A stretch of DNA of 64,000 bases from Bradyrhizobium sp. WSM3983 (GCF_000473045.1 NZ_AXAY01000014.1:179236-243235), one strand, 5' to 3'; numbered from the stretch's first letter, positions 17,366-26,175 are shown. Notes: generated by a model not told the origin, from the sequence alone. Translations and numbers: made by a program.

Positions 17366-17502
17366 GTCGTCCTGGCGAAAGCCAGGACCCATACCGCGTG
17401 ATCTATCGATGAGACGCGGGTAGCAGTACCAAAACTTTCTAACCACGGGTCTTCGCCAAACTTCTCCCTGTGGTTATGGATCCCGGCTTTCGCCGGGATG
17501 AC
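17366..17502. repeat. Palindromic intergenic repeat (family A, copy 2)
   Basis: Inverted ends GTCGTCCTGGCGAAAGCCAG / CCCGGCTTTCGCCGGGATGA with the same interior landmarks as copy 1 at 11324 (ACCCATACCGCG, CTCCCTGTGGTTATGG). It occupies most of the 396-bp gap between sciP and flgD. The rest of the gap shows no gene. Confidence 0.85.
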
Positions 17503-17539
17503 ACGGTATGTGTAGCGTCAGCGTCTCACCTCGCGCGCC

Positions 17540-18253
17540 TTAATTGCTGCTGGTTGCGACGATGCTCTTCACCTGGCTCAGCGTGTAGCTGCTGCCGTCG
17601 ATGGTGAGCAGCGGCGGCGACTGGGTCAGGTCGACGGACGACACCGTGCCCTGCACCTGCGCTGCGATGCCGACATTGTTGTTCGCGACGTCCTTGCCCG
17701 TCGCCGTGATCGTGTACTTGCCGTCGGGCCATTGCGTGCCGTCATTGCCCTGGCCGTTCCAGGTGAAGGGAACGTCGGAGGCCGCACCGGCGGTATATTT
17801 GCCGGTGAACACGGTCTGGCCGCTGGCATTGGCGACGGAAATGTCGACGGTCGCGTCGGTCGGCACGTTGAGATGCCAGGTCGCCGACGAATTCTTCATG
17901 GTCGCGGTGGTGCCGTCGACCACGGCGGTCTTGCCGACGAAGCCCAGCGCCTGCGTCGCCTGCGTGGTCTGCTGCAGCGTGACGAGCTGCGAGAGCGAGT
18001 CGTTGGTCTTGAGCTGCTGCTCGACGCCGGCGAACTGCACCAGCTGCTGGGTGAACTGGTTGGTGTCGAGCGGATCGAGCGGGTTCTGGTTTTGCAGCTG
18101 CGTGGTCAGCAGCGTCAGAAACGTCTGGAAGTTGCCGGCGAGCGTCGCGCCCGTGGACGAACCCAGGCTCGAGCTCGACGAGGATGATGATGACGAGGTC
18201 TGTGTCGTGCCGGAGACGACGGCAGGCGCGGTGGCGGAATTCGTGGTGGTCAT
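17540..18253 (-). CDS. flgD: Flagellar hook-assembly (rod modification) protein FlgD
   Basis: A 237-residue scaffold that caps the growing hook. Starting after a Ser tract (residues 20-30), it has the N-terminal FlgD motif FLTLLTTQLQNQNPLDPLDT and NQFTQQLVQFAGVEQQLKTN, and in the C-terminal half the FlgD Tudor-like/FNIII part with DVPFTWNGQGNDGTQWPDGK and YTITATGK. It follows fliK by 13 bp on the same strand, the normal fliK-flgD order of alphaproteobacteria. Confidence 0.94.
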   Translation of the reverse strand: MTTTNSATAPAVVSGTTQTSSSSSSSSSSLGSSTGATLAGNFQTFLTLLTTQLQNQNPLDPLDTNQFTQQLVQFAGVEQQLKTNDSLSQLVTLQQTTQATQALGFVGKTAVVDGTTATMKNSSATWHLNVPTDATVDISVANASGQTVFTGKYTAGAASDVPFTWNGQGNDGTQWPDGKYTITATGKDVANNNVGIAAQVQGTVSSVDLTQSPPLLTIDGSSYTLSQVKSIVATSSN

Positions 18254-18266
18254 GTCGAATTACTCC

Positions 18267-19901
18267 TCACACTCTGATATCGACGCCGCTGCTCGATCCG
18301 AGCATGCGGCCATAGCTGCGGCTCACCGGTGCGCTGGTGGCCTGATCATCCTCGCTGATGATCAGCCGGCGGGAATTGCCGGAATTGTCGTTGTTCTGGC
18401 CGGAGTTTTGCCCCGACGAATTCTGGTCGCGCAGGCTGAAGGAGAGGCCGTTGCTGCCGGTCTTGAGGCCGGCATCGTCGAGCGCGCGTTGCAATTGCGG
18501 CGCGTCCTGCCGCAGCATCTGCAGCGTCTCCGGCTTCTCGACGGTGAGATGCGAGGTGACCTGGCCATTGCGGTCGACATTGATGCGGACGTCGATGCGC
18601 CCCAAGTCGACCGGATCGAGGCTGATGTCGAAGCGCGTCTTGCCGGAGCGCGCGGCGGCTGCGATCTCGACCGGGATGCCGCTGATCGGCACGGCCGTCG
18701 AATTCGCCGCGGTCGCGGTCAGCGTCGCGGTGGAGGCGGTGGCCGCCGATGTGGTGTTGGTCAGCGGCGCCTGCACGGCGTTGGCGGCTTGCGCGCTGGC
18801 GTCGGTCGCCGCAGCGGCAACGGCCTGCGTATCGGCATGGGCGTGCGTGGTCGGCGCGGCCGGCGTGACGTCAGCGGTGCGATCGGCCGCAGCGCTCTTC
18901 GCATCGGCAGCGGTAGCGTCAGCCTGCGGCTTTGCGGCTTGCGGATGCGCGGCGGCGTTGGTCGTCGTCGCGGTCGCGGGATTTTGTGCGGTGGCGGCGG
19001 CCTGCGCGATCTTGCCGGCGTCCTGGCCGATATTGGAGACGTCGCTCTCGCCCTGCGCGGTCGCGGCCGCCTTGAATGACGTCTTCGGCGTGCCCTGATC
19101 GACCGCGGTGAGCTGCGCGGCCTTGGCCGTGGCATCGGTCGCGATGGCGTCGGTGGTCGCATCACCAGCGGCATCGGCGAGCGCGGCCTTTGCGTCGGCA
19201 GTTTTGCCGTCGGTCTTGCCATCGGTCTTGGCGGCTTTGCCGGTCGCATCGGTCTTGGCGCCGGCGATCTGCGCCGCGGTCGAGGCGCTGGCGGCGATGC
19301 CGGCGGCTGCGATGGTCAGCGGCGAAGAGGCGGTGCTGGCGGCCTGATTGGCCGCCGCATTCGGGTCGACCGGCACCAGCGGTGCGGCGACGGGGACCGC
19401 GGTCGGATCGGGCGTCGCCGCCGGCGTTGCGGCCGCCTGCGCGGCGGCAGAGGCGTCCACCGCGACGGCGAGACCGTCGGTGTCGTCGGTCTTGTCGCCC
19501 TTGGTGCTGTCGGACTTGTCGCCAGACTTCGTGCTGGAGGCGTCAGCCTTGTTCTTGGGTTTCCCGGTCGCCTTGGTCGGATCGGCCGGTGCATCGCTGT
19601 CGGCCGGCGGCGTGGAATCGGTGCTGTCGCTCGCCTTGCTCTGCGAGGACTGGTCGGTCGAGGAGGCGTCGCGCGTGCTCCGGTCCGACGAGGACGACGA
19701 CGAAGAAGAATCACTCCGCCGCGGCGCCGGGTCCTGGCTTGCGGACGGCGCGCTGTTGCTGATGGCCTGGGTGTTGCTGTCGACCAGCGAACCGAAGGAA
19801 TCGCTCGGCGCGGTGTCCTTGGTGCTCTGCGACCGGGCAGGCTTTTGCCGCGCGCTCGAGACTTGCGCGCTTGCCGCTACGTCTGACGTGACACCGACCA
19901 C
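18267..19901 (-). CDS. fliK: Flagellar hook-length control protein FliK
   Basis: A long (about 544 residues) secreted ruler. The first 370 residues are low-complexity, rich in Ala, Asp, Ser and Thr, with repeated DATAKAAK-like runs, as expected for the flexible FliK ruler. The C-terminal 110 residues form the conserved Flg_hook domain: RFDISLDPVDLGRIDVRINV, DRNGQVTSHLTVEKPETLQM and LRQDAPQLQRALDDAGLKTG. I chose the GTG at 19901 because AAGGGG lies six bases before it; an in-frame TTG at 19955 has the ribosome site too close. FlgD follows directly. Confidence 0.88.
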   Translation of the reverse strand: MVGVTSDVAASAQVSSARQKPARSQSTKDTAPSDSFGSLVDSNTQAISNSAPSASQDPAPRRSDSSSSSSSSDRSTRDASSTDQSSQSKASDSTDSTPPADSDAPADPTKATGKPKNKADASSTKSGDKSDSTKGDKTDDTDGLAVAVDASAAAQAAATPAATPDPTAVPVAAPLVPVDPNAAANQAASTASSPLTIAAAGIAASASTAAQIAGAKTDATGKAAKTDGKTDGKTADAKAALADAAGDATTDAIATDATAKAAQLTAVDQGTPKTSFKAAATAQGESDVSNIGQDAGKIAQAAATAQNPATATTTNAAAHPQAAKPQADATAADAKSAAADRTADVTPAAPTTHAHADTQAVAAAATDASAQAANAVQAPLTNTTSAATASTATLTATAANSTAVPISGIPVEIAAAARSGKTRFDISLDPVDLGRIDVRINVDRNGQVTSHLTVEKPETLQMLRQDAPQLQRALDDAGLKTGSNGLSFSLRDQNSSGQNSGQNNDNSGNSRRLIISEDDQATSAPVSRSYGRMLGSSSGVDIRV

Positions 19902-20221
19902 AGGCGACCCCTTGAAAACATCTTCGGACCAGGAGGTCAGCAAGGAGCGGGCCAATCCTCCCGCATCTAAATTTATATAGTAAAATCAATATCTTGATGA
20001 ATTGGCGCAATAGCCGCTAGCTGCCCGCCAGCCCCGTCATTTCTGCCGCCCCGGCAAGAATTGCCCGAAGCTTGGGGCGGGCGCGATTGCTTCGCCGGAA
20101 TGCCGCCTATATTAAAGGGTGCTCTCAGCCGCTTTCGACCGGGCAAGCCAGTGTCTCCCGGGGAACCGAAGTTCCCAGGGACCGCTGACGTCCCGGCCCG
20201 AAGCATCAAACCGCTAGGCCC

Positions 20222-21403
20222 ATGCTCAACAGTCTGGATCTCCAAGGCCGTCCTGAGGATACTAGGGTCGTCGTTGCCATGTCGGGCGGCGTCGATTCTT
20301 CGACGACGGCTGCGCTGTTGAAGGTGGAAGGCTACGACGTCGTCGGCATCACGCTGCAGCTCTACGACCATGGCGCGGCGACCCATCGCAAGGGCGCCTG
20401 CTGCGCCGGCCAGGACATCCACGACGCCCGCGACGTCGCGGCAAAGCTCGGCATTCCCCATTACGTGCTCGACTACGAGGACCGCTTTCGCGAGTCCGTC
20501 ATCGACAATTTTGCCGACTCTTATGCGCTCGGTGAGACGCCGGTGCCCTGCATCGAGTGCAACCGCTCGGTCAAATTCCGCGACCTGCTGAAGACCGCGC
20601 GCGAGCTAGGGGCGCAGGCGCTCGCCACCGGCCATTACGTCGCCTCGCGCCGCCGCGACGACGGCTCGCGCGCGCTGGTCTGCGCCGCCGACAGCGACCG
20701 CGACCAGAGCTACTTCCTGTTCGCGACCACGCAGGAGCAGCTCGACTTCCTGCGCTTTCCGCTCGGCGACATGACCAAGCCCGAGACGCGCGAGCTCGCG
20801 CGTCGCTTCGGTCTCTCGGTCGCGGACAAGCACGACAGCCAGGACATCTGCTTCGTGCCGACCGGCCGCTACACCGACATCATCACCCGCCTGCGGCCGA
20901 ACGCGATGGACCCCGGCGACATCGTCGATCTCGACGGCCGCGTGCTCGGCCGGCATCACGGCATCGCCAATTTCACCATCGGGCAGCGCCGTGGCCTCGG
21001 CATCGCGGCAGCCGCGCCGCTGTTCGTGGTGCGGCTCGATGCCGCCAACCGCCGCGTCGTCGTCGGTCCGCGCGACGCGCTGAGAATGCACCGCATCTCC
21101 TTGCGCGACGTCAACTGGATCGGCGGCGGCGACATCGACCGCGCGATTGGCAATGGTCTCGAGCTGTTCGTGCGCGTGCGCTCGACCCGCAGCCCCCAGC
21201 CGGCCTGGCTGCGCGGCGCTAATGGACATTACGAGGTCGAACTCGTTGCCGGCGAAGAGGGTATTTCGCCCGGCCAGGCCTGCGTGTTCTACGATGCGCC
21301 CAGCGGACAGGCCCGCGTGCTCGGCGGCGGCTTCATCCAGAGCGCGGCGGCGAAAGTCGCAAGCCACACGGCGCGCCCGCTGGTGGAAGCGGTTCGCGGC
21401 TAA
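20222..21403 (+). CDS. mnmA: tRNA-specific 2-thiouridylase MnmA
   Basis: A 393-residue enzyme that thiolates U34 of tRNAs for Lys, Glu and Gln. The PP-loop ATP-binding motif is VVVAMSGGVDSSTTAALLK near residue 22. The catalytic cysteine pair is at TPVPCIECNRSVKF and SQDICFVPTGRYTDII. Conserved GQRRGLGIAAAAPLFVV and the C-terminal beta-barrel with GQACVFYDAPSGQARVLGGG complete the family pattern. The first ATG at 20222 gives full length. Neighbours are unrelated to tRNA modification; it stands as a single transcription unit in this window. Confidence 0.95.
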   Translation: MLNSLDLQGRPEDTRVVVAMSGGVDSSTTAALLKVEGYDVVGITLQLYDHGAATHRKGACCAGQDIHDARDVAAKLGIPHYVLDYEDRFRESVIDNFADSYALGETPVPCIECNRSVKFRDLLKTARELGAQALATGHYVASRRRDDGSRALVCAADSDRDQSYFLFATTQEQLDFLRFPLGDMTKPETRELARRFGLSVADKHDSQDICFVPTGRYTDIITRLRPNAMDPGDIVDLDGRVLGRHHGIANFTIGQRRGLGIAAAAPLFVVRLDAANRRVVVGPRDALRMHRISLRDVNWIGGGDIDRAIGNGLELFVRVRSTRSPQPAWLRGANGHYEVELVAGEEGISPGQACVFYDAPSGQARVLGGGFIQSAAAKVASHTARPLVEAVRG

Positions 21404-21447
21404 CCATGACAAGATTGGATCGCACGCTAGCGGCAGTGGAGGCGCGC

Positions 21448-21576
21448 TCCCTCCCCCGCGCGCGGGGGAGGGTTGGGGAGAGGGCTCTCTCCACCAGCGA
21501 TATCTCGCGAGCAGAAAGAACCCTCACCCGCCGCGCTCTTGCGAGCGCGTCGACCTCTCCCGCAAGCGGGAGAGGC
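21448..21576. repeat. Palindromic intergenic repeat (family C, copy 1)
   Basis: Starts CTCCCTCCCCCGCGCGCGGG and ends ACCTCTCCCGCAAGCGGGAG with internal GGGGAGAGGGCTCTC and GAAAGAACCCTCACCC. The GGGGAGGG / CCCTCACC arms can pair. A second copy with the same landmarks is at 22330 and a partial third at 22951. Confidence 0.8.
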
Positions 21577-21652
21577 GCTAGATCGCGCGCGGGGCTGGCT
21601 TCAATCTCACCAGCAATCATCACACTCTAGAGTTTCGCGTAGGGCAGGGGGC

Positions 21653-22291
21653 ATGGCAGCAGACATCTCGCGGGCCGGGGTCGAGAAGGCCTATGGCCGC
21701 TGGGCGCCGGTCTACGATCTCGTGTTCGGCAAGGTGTTCGACGCCGGCCGGCAGTCGACCATCGCCGAGGCCGACCGCATCGGCGGCCGCATCCTCGACG
21801 TCGGCGTCGGTACTGGCCTCTCGCTGTCGGACTATTCGCGCACCACAAAGATCTGCGGCGTCGACATCTCCGAGCCGATGCTGCGCAAGGCGCAGGCGCG
21901 TGTGCGTGCGCTCCGCCTCAGCAATGTCGAAGTGCTCTCGGTGATGGACGCGAAGAACCTCGCATTCCCCGACAACGCGTTCGATGCGGTGGTCGCGCAA
22001 TATGTCATCACCGCCGTGCCCGATCCCGAAGGCACGCTCGACGAGTTCGTGCGCGTGCTCAAGCCCGGCGGCGAGCTGATCCTGGTCAACCACATCGGCG
22101 CCGAAAAGGGTTTTCGCAAACTCTCCGAGCTCGCGTTCGCCCCGCTCGCCCGTCGCCTCGGCTGGCGCCCCGAATTCCCGTGGGCCCGCCTCGTCAACTG
22201 GGCCGCCAAACACGGCGGCGTCACCCTCGCCGAGCGCCGCCCCATGCCGCCGATGGGCCATTTTTCGCTGATCCGCTACCACAAATCGTAA
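21653..22291 (+). CDS. pmtA: Phosphatidylethanolamine N-methyltransferase-like SAM methyltransferase
   Basis: A 212-residue class-I SAM methyltransferase. Motif I is ILDVGVGTGLSL and post-I is ICGVDISEPMLRKA; later VAQYVITAVPDPEGTLDEFV and LKPGGELILVNHIG follow. The N-terminus AYGRWAPVYDLVFGKVFDAG is typical of the PmtA phospholipid methyltransferases that turn phosphatidylethanolamine into phosphatidylcholine in rhizobia and Rhodobacter. Length also fits. The start at 21653 has AGGGCAGGGGGC upstream. The methyltransferase fold is certain; the substrate is inferred from similarity. Confidence 0.75.
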   Translation: MAADISRAGVEKAYGRWAPVYDLVFGKVFDAGRQSTIAEADRIGGRILDVGVGTGLSLSDYSRTTKICGVDISEPMLRKAQARVRALRLSNVEVLSVMDAKNLAFPDNAFDAVVAQYVITAVPDPEGTLDEFVRVLKPGGELILVNHIGAEKGFRKLSELAFAPLARRLGWRPEFPWARLVNWAAKHGGVTLAERRPMPPMGHFSLIRYHKS

Positions 22292-22329
22292 CGAGCTGAG
22301 CCCGGCGCGCAGCCAAGCCGCCGGTGCGC

Positions 22330-22449
22330 CCCCTCTCCCGCCTGCGGGAGAGGGTAGGGGAGAGGGCTCTATCCACACGCGATATATCGCGAGCGGAAAG
22401 AACCCTCACCCGGCACTGCGTGCCGACCTCTCCCGCAAGCGGGCGAGGT
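22330..22449. repeat. Palindromic intergenic repeat (family C, copy 2)
   Basis: CCCTCTCCCGCCTGCGGGAG ... GGGGAGAGGGCTCTATCC ... GAAAGAACCCTCACCCGG ... CTCTCCCGCAAGCGGGCGAG. The order of blocks is the same as in copy 1 at 21448; the two copies bracket the methyltransferase gene. Confidence 0.82.
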
Positions 22450-22559
22450 GCACCGAGCGCGCGGCGGCAATTGCACCCAAATTCGCGGCGATCCATCAAC
22501 CCCCGATCACATCGCGTTTCCCCCGGGAACATCGCACCCGACCCGCGCGTTTCCCTCCC

Positions 22560-22922
22560 ATGCGCACGACATCAAACATCATCCTGGCCAGCCTTGTGAT
22601 CGCCGCCTCCGGCGCCGCGATCGCGCAGGCCCCGCCCGCCCCGGCGACGCCGCCGCAAGCGACCGCGCCGCCATCCCCGCAGCACGCCGCCAACTGCATG
22701 CCTCAGGACCGCCCGAACCGCGCCACCGCGCCCGATGGCACGACAACGGGTCAATCCCGGGAACCGCTCGGCGACAAACTGGCAAAATCCGACGGCGTGC
22801 TCTGCCCGCCGGCCGGGGTCGACCCCGAAATGCACGCCCCCGCGCCGAGCACCGACGGCGCCATGCCCGTCATCCCGCCCCCCGGCAGCCCCGGCGGCGA
22901 CCCCACAGTCCGGCCGAAGTAG
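22560..22922 (+). CDS. Small secreted proline-rich protein
   Basis: A 120-residue exported protein with no family I can name. A signal peptide (MRTTSNIILASLVIAASGAA, then IAQA) leads into a Pro/Ala-rich region (APPAPATPPQATAPPSPQHA), then a short more structured part with two cysteines (NCMPQDRP and VLCPPAGVDPEMH) that may form a disulphide. Similar short Pro-rich secreted proteins occur in Bradyrhizobium. Codon use and signal peptide make it likely real. Function unknown. Confidence 0.6.
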   Translation: MRTTSNIILASLVIAASGAAIAQAPPAPATPPQATAPPSPQHAANCMPQDRPNRATAPDGTTTGQSREPLGDKLAKSDGVLCPPAGVDPEMHAPAPSTDGAMPVIPPPGSPGGDPTVRPK

Positions 22923-22950
22923 CGTATTTTCGCCCGCGCCCTTCCTTCGC

Positions 22951-23020
22951 CTCCTCGCCCGCGGGGAGAGGCCGGAATCCGCGCAAAAGCGCGGATTCCG
23001 GGTGAGGGGGACTCTCCACG
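22951..23020. repeat. Partial family C repeat (copy 3)
   Basis: CTCCTCGCCCGCGGGGAGAG, then GGAATCCGCGCAAAAGCGCG answered by GATTCCGGGTGAGGGGGACT. The CGGAATCCGCG / CGCGGATTCCG hairpin is perfect. The end with GGTGAGGG matches the arm of the other two copies. Confidence 0.65.
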
Positions 23021-23084
23021 AGTCGGGTGCCGGAAAACGGTCGGTGCTGGCGCCAAATCGCGCCACCCAATCAGCCCCACTTGC

Positions 23085-23114
23085 TTGACAGCCCGCCGCC
23101 CCCTTCCTTATATG
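23085..23114 (+). promoter_or_regulatory. Sigma-70-type promoter of tRNA-Met
   Basis: A perfect -35 TTGACA at 23085-23090 and a -10 TATATG at 23109-23114 with an 18-bp spacer. The predicted start lies about 38 bp before the tRNA. Confidence 0.7.
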
Positions 23115-23158
23115 CCGCGCGTTCGCGAGATGGCCTTATTCGGCTCTCGCGACCCTGT

Positions 23159-23235
23159 GGCGGGGTAGCTCAGCTGGTTAGAGCACGGGAATCATAATCC
23201 TGGGGTCGGGGGTTCGAGTCCCTCTCCCGCTACCA
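23159..23235 (+). tRNA. tRNA-Met (anticodon CAT), elongator type
   Basis: A complete 77-base cloverleaf including the encoded CCA. The acceptor GGCGGGG pairs with TCCCGCT; D-stem GCTC/GAGC; anticodon stem CGGGA/TCCTG around loop ATCATAA with anticodon CAT; T-arm GGGGG-TTCGAGT-CCCTC. The pattern in the variable region (GGGTC) follows elongator tRNA-Met rather than initiator. It has its own promoter, and IS debris and an accessory region begin directly after its 3' end, as is common at integration hot spots. Confidence 0.93.
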
Positions 23236-23400
23236 ATTGCACGATTGTCCAGCCCGGAGACATAGGTAACAGGTCGTACCTGAGACATGGGTGACAACCT
23301 CGTGCCGAACTCGTCCAGATAGCCGAAGCGCTTGCTTGTGGCGCGGATTTCCGCGGTCACCTCTTCCACGCTGCGCTAAGAGTTTCTGGCCAGCGCCGCG
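23236..23400 (-). mobile_element. Probable insertion-sequence end remnant after tRNA-Met
   Basis: The stretch has two related sequences CCGGAGACATAGGTAACAGG and CTGAGACATGGGTGACAACC, close to the ends of IS481-type elements in rhizobia (TGTCACCCATGTCTC read on the minus strand). No transposase domain survives. A short frame (VTAEIRATSKRFGYLDEFGT) is in the right orientation to be debris but is not recognisable. Evidence is limited to end-like repeats. Confidence 0.35.
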
Positions 23401-23454
23401 AGATTCGATGTCAGCTTTCGGCGTCGACCATCCGCTGCCTGGCGAACTCGCCGG

Positions 23455-23847
23455 TTATGGATTCCAGCCGCCGCTACCGTACGGGCGCGTAATGATTTCG
23501 AGCAGATGCCCGTTCAGGTCTTCGAAATAGAGGCCGCGTCCGCCGTCGTGATCGTTGATCTCGGTTGGCTTCCGCTGCGCGGGATCAGCCCAGTAGGTCA
23601 GCTTCCGCTTCTGAATCCGATCAAAGATCGCATCGAACTCGGCGTCACCAACCAGGAAAGCGTAGTGCTGACGCGCGAACTCTCCCTGCTTGTCCATATA
23701 GTCGAGATTGGCGTCGTTGTTGGTCCTGACCATATAGAACGGCCCCCAGCGCCGCGGCGCCGGCAGCCCCAGCATCTCAGCCAGGAAATCGGCCGACGCC
23801 TTGCTGTCGCGAGCTGACAGAATCGTATGATTGAAGTCGATAGCCAT
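23455..23847 (-). CDS. VOC-family (glyoxalase/bleomycin resistance) protein
   Basis: A 130-residue one-module vicinal oxygen chelate protein. It starts FNHTILSARDSKASADFLAE, the usual first beta-alpha unit with a metal-binding His, and ends GRGLYFEDLNGHLLEIITRP, the second unit with the metal-ligand Glu (LLEIITRPYG). Length and layout match the dioxygenase-like VOC proteins of unknown substrate. The start MAIDF is chosen because the first strand starts there; an upstream ATG at 23868 adds seven unrelated residues. Confidence 0.82.
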   Translation of the reverse strand: MAIDFNHTILSARDSKASADFLAEMLGLPAPRRWGPFYMVRTNNDANLDYMDKQGEFARQHYAFLVGDAEFDAIFDRIQKRKLTYWADPAQRKPTEINDHDGGRGLYFEDLNGHLLEIITRPYGSGGWNP

Positions 23848-23995
23848 GTTCAGATCTCTGCAACGCAATGATCGGTGACATCAAAACGAGTCAGACACAG
23901 AGGTGGTTCCCACTCGAATGCGCGGACACGCGAGGACAGTCACTTGCCAGCAATAGGAACGAACGAAATCTCGCGACGTTGGCGCGGCCTGCGTG

Positions 23996-25987
23996 TCAAA
24001 GCCCGAACGGATAGGTATCCGGAGCACCAGCCCGACGATGCTCCGGGCCGAGGGGCGTGACCGCATGGGTTTCATCCAGCCAGACGAATCCGTCGAACTG
24101 CCGCGGCAGTGACGCCTCGGCGTAATGGCTTTGCAGTTCGGTGTCCGGTCGGTAGATCACGCCGATGAATCGTTCGAGGCGAGGCTCGATCAGGCGACGC
24201 CGAAGGGCTTCATGGCGCCGGAATTCAACCATGCCCTGTGTCGCGGCCGCCTCATGAAACAGCCGTTCATAGCTGTCCGCACGGGAGGGGCGAACACGCA
24301 TCACCTCCATCTCGCCGTCCCAATCCGAGGCAGCGGCCACCGTGCCGGAGTGAGTACCGAATCCGATGAGCGAGGCCGCTTCGCCGAATTGCTGGCGGCA
24401 AAGCTGGCCAATATTGAGCTCATTGCGGACCGTCCCCATCTCTGTGAAACGCGCATCGCCGATATGGGAATTATGGGCCCAAACGATGGCCTTCGACTTG
24501 GGACCATGGGCCTCGAGGATATGAACCAAGGTCTCGAACATGTGCGTATCGCGCAGGTTCCAGGATTCGGCGCCGCCGTAATACATGATCCGGTAGTAGC
24601 GCTCGGCTGCGGTGATCAAGCGGGCGTTCTGCGCTGCATCCAGGAAGTTGTCCGGGTCGTCTGCGCCATAGGCAAGCTGCTTCTTCAGGATATCCTGACA
24701 CTGGCGGATCACCTCAGCCTCGCATCTGCGATAGCCCTCGGTCAGAACGGCCCGCCCATAGGTCGACGGCTCGCGCTGCCATGGAGTCAAACATCCATAG
24801 CGCTCGCGCGCGACCGCCGCTGCTTCGGGATCGACACTGTCGAGATAGGCCAGAACAGCAGCAATTGAACTGCGCATATTGTAGATGTCGAGGCCGAAGA
24901 AGCCGGCCCGGCCGCCTGGTGGCCTTTGCTCATTGTAGCCGCGCATCCAGTCCACGAACGCGGCAACGTCCGTATTTCGCCACATCCAGATCGGGAAGCG
25001 TTCGAACGGCAAGTCGTGAGCGCCCGGGCTAACGCGATCGCGAACGTAGCGGTCAATTGCAGCGGCATCAGGCCAATCCGCTTCCACGGCAACGATCGTG
25101 AAGCCGTGTTCTTCAATAAGCCGGCGCGTGACCGCTGCGCGCGCCTGGTAGAACTCCGATGTGCCGTGACTGGCCTCGCCCAGCAGGACCAGGCGCGAAT
25201 GGGCGAATCGATCGAAGAGGGCTCCGAACGCAGGATCGCCGAAGGTTGGCAAAGGCTCGATCGCGGCGCAGATCATGTCCGTCACCGACTGGGACCGCGA
25301 GTGGCCGGGGGTCAGATTGCTCGCCGAACGCGTGCCGTTCTCGGCCCATCCCTGCTCGCCGATCAGAGGCACGAAGCGAACAGCGCCCAAGGTCTCTTCA
25401 TCGTAGTCCATTGCCGTGCGCCGCGTGATCCGGAGCAGCGACTGTTCGTCCGCGAAATTGCCGACCGGAATGACGAGACGACCGCCGATAGCCAATTGCC
25501 GCTTAAGCGCGCTTGGAATCGAGGGGCCGCCGGCGGCGACCAGAATCGCGTCGAATGGTGCTTCCTTGGCCAAACCGCGCGTACCGTCACCGGTGTGGAC
25601 CATGCAATTTGTATATCCGAGCATATCCAGCCGCTCCGCGGCCATCCGTGCGAGGGAGCCATGCCGTTCGATGGTATGGACGGTTCTGGCCAGTCGGGAT
25701 GCAATAGCCGCGGCATAGCCCGAACCCGTGCCAACCTCGAGGACCTTATCGGTCGATTTGAGCTCGGCCGCGTCGAGCATCGCAGCGACGATATAGGGCT
25801 GTGAGATGGTTTGATCGTTGGCGATCGGAAGCGCGCTGTCCTCATACGCGAACTCTTCGAAGCCGACTTCCACAAACCGTTCTCGCGGGACCTGTCGCAT
25901 GGCATCCAACACCCGATGGTCGCGAATGCCGCAGCCGGCGAGCTGAATGTCGACCATGCGGTCGCGAAGATCAGCATATACTGTCAT
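23996..25987 (-). CDS. Fused protein-L-isoaspartate methyltransferase / erythromycin esterase-like protein
   Basis: A 663-residue two-domain protein. The N-terminal 220 residues are a PCMT domain: LRDRMVDIQLAGCGIRDHRV, VPRERFVEV, ANDQTISQPYIVAAMLDAAE and the SAM motif VLEVGTGSGYAAAIASRLA. From about residue 240 follows an EreA/ChaN-like esterase domain: FGDPAFGALFDRFAHSRLVL, LGEASHGTSEFYQARAAVTR, VAVEADWPDA and IVWAHNSHIGDAR. The conserved His/Glu residues of EreA-type esterases (LGEASHG, WAHNSHIGD) are kept. No break separates the domains. The esterase half may have another hydrolytic role than macrolide resistance. Start at 25987 supported by the PCMT domain. Confidence 0.9.
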   Translation of the reverse strand: MTVYADLRDRMVDIQLAGCGIRDHRVLDAMRQVPRERFVEVGFEEFAYEDSALPIANDQTISQPYIVAAMLDAAELKSTDKVLEVGTGSGYAAAIASRLARTVHTIERHGSLARMAAERLDMLGYTNCMVHTGDGTRGLAKEAPFDAILVAAGGPSIPSALKRQLAIGGRLVIPVGNFADEQSLLRITRRTAMDYDEETLGAVRFVPLIGEQGWAENGTRSASNLTPGHSRSQSVTDMICAAIEPLPTFGDPAFGALFDRFAHSRLVLLGEASHGTSEFYQARAAVTRRLIEEHGFTIVAVEADWPDAAAIDRYVRDRVSPGAHDLPFERFPIWMWRNTDVAAFVDWMRGYNEQRPPGGRAGFFGLDIYNMRSSIAAVLAYLDSVDPEAAAVARERYGCLTPWQREPSTYGRAVLTEGYRRCEAEVIRQCQDILKKQLAYGADDPDNFLDAAQNARLITAAERYYRIMYYGGAESWNLRDTHMFETLVHILEAHGPKSKAIVWAHNSHIGDARFTEMGTVRNELNIGQLCRQQFGEAASLIGFGTHSGTVAAASDWDGEMEVMRVRPSRADSYERLFHEAAATQGMVEFRRHEALRRRLIEPRLERFIGVIYRPDTELQSHYAEASLPRQFDGFVWLDETHAVTPLGPEHRRAGAPDTYPFGL

Positions 25988-26175
25988 TGCAGCGCTCCTC
26001 TTCAGAAGCGTGAAAGCGGCTAGGACTGAACAAGTTCCTCCAAATCTTGAAACAGGATCATGGCGTCGTATGCGCCGAAACCAGGTCCCGCTCGGGCGGC
26101 GCCGTCTCGGTGTGTGGGCCGGCTCGGCTAGGCACCGGGCAATTTTAACGACGCTGTGACTGCAAAAAGCTTGGA

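Noticed and set aside
23178..23369. 63-residue minus-strand frame ending GTRTPDPRIMIP
   Set aside because: That ending is the well-known mistranslation of the reverse strand of tRNA-Met; it is not a protein.
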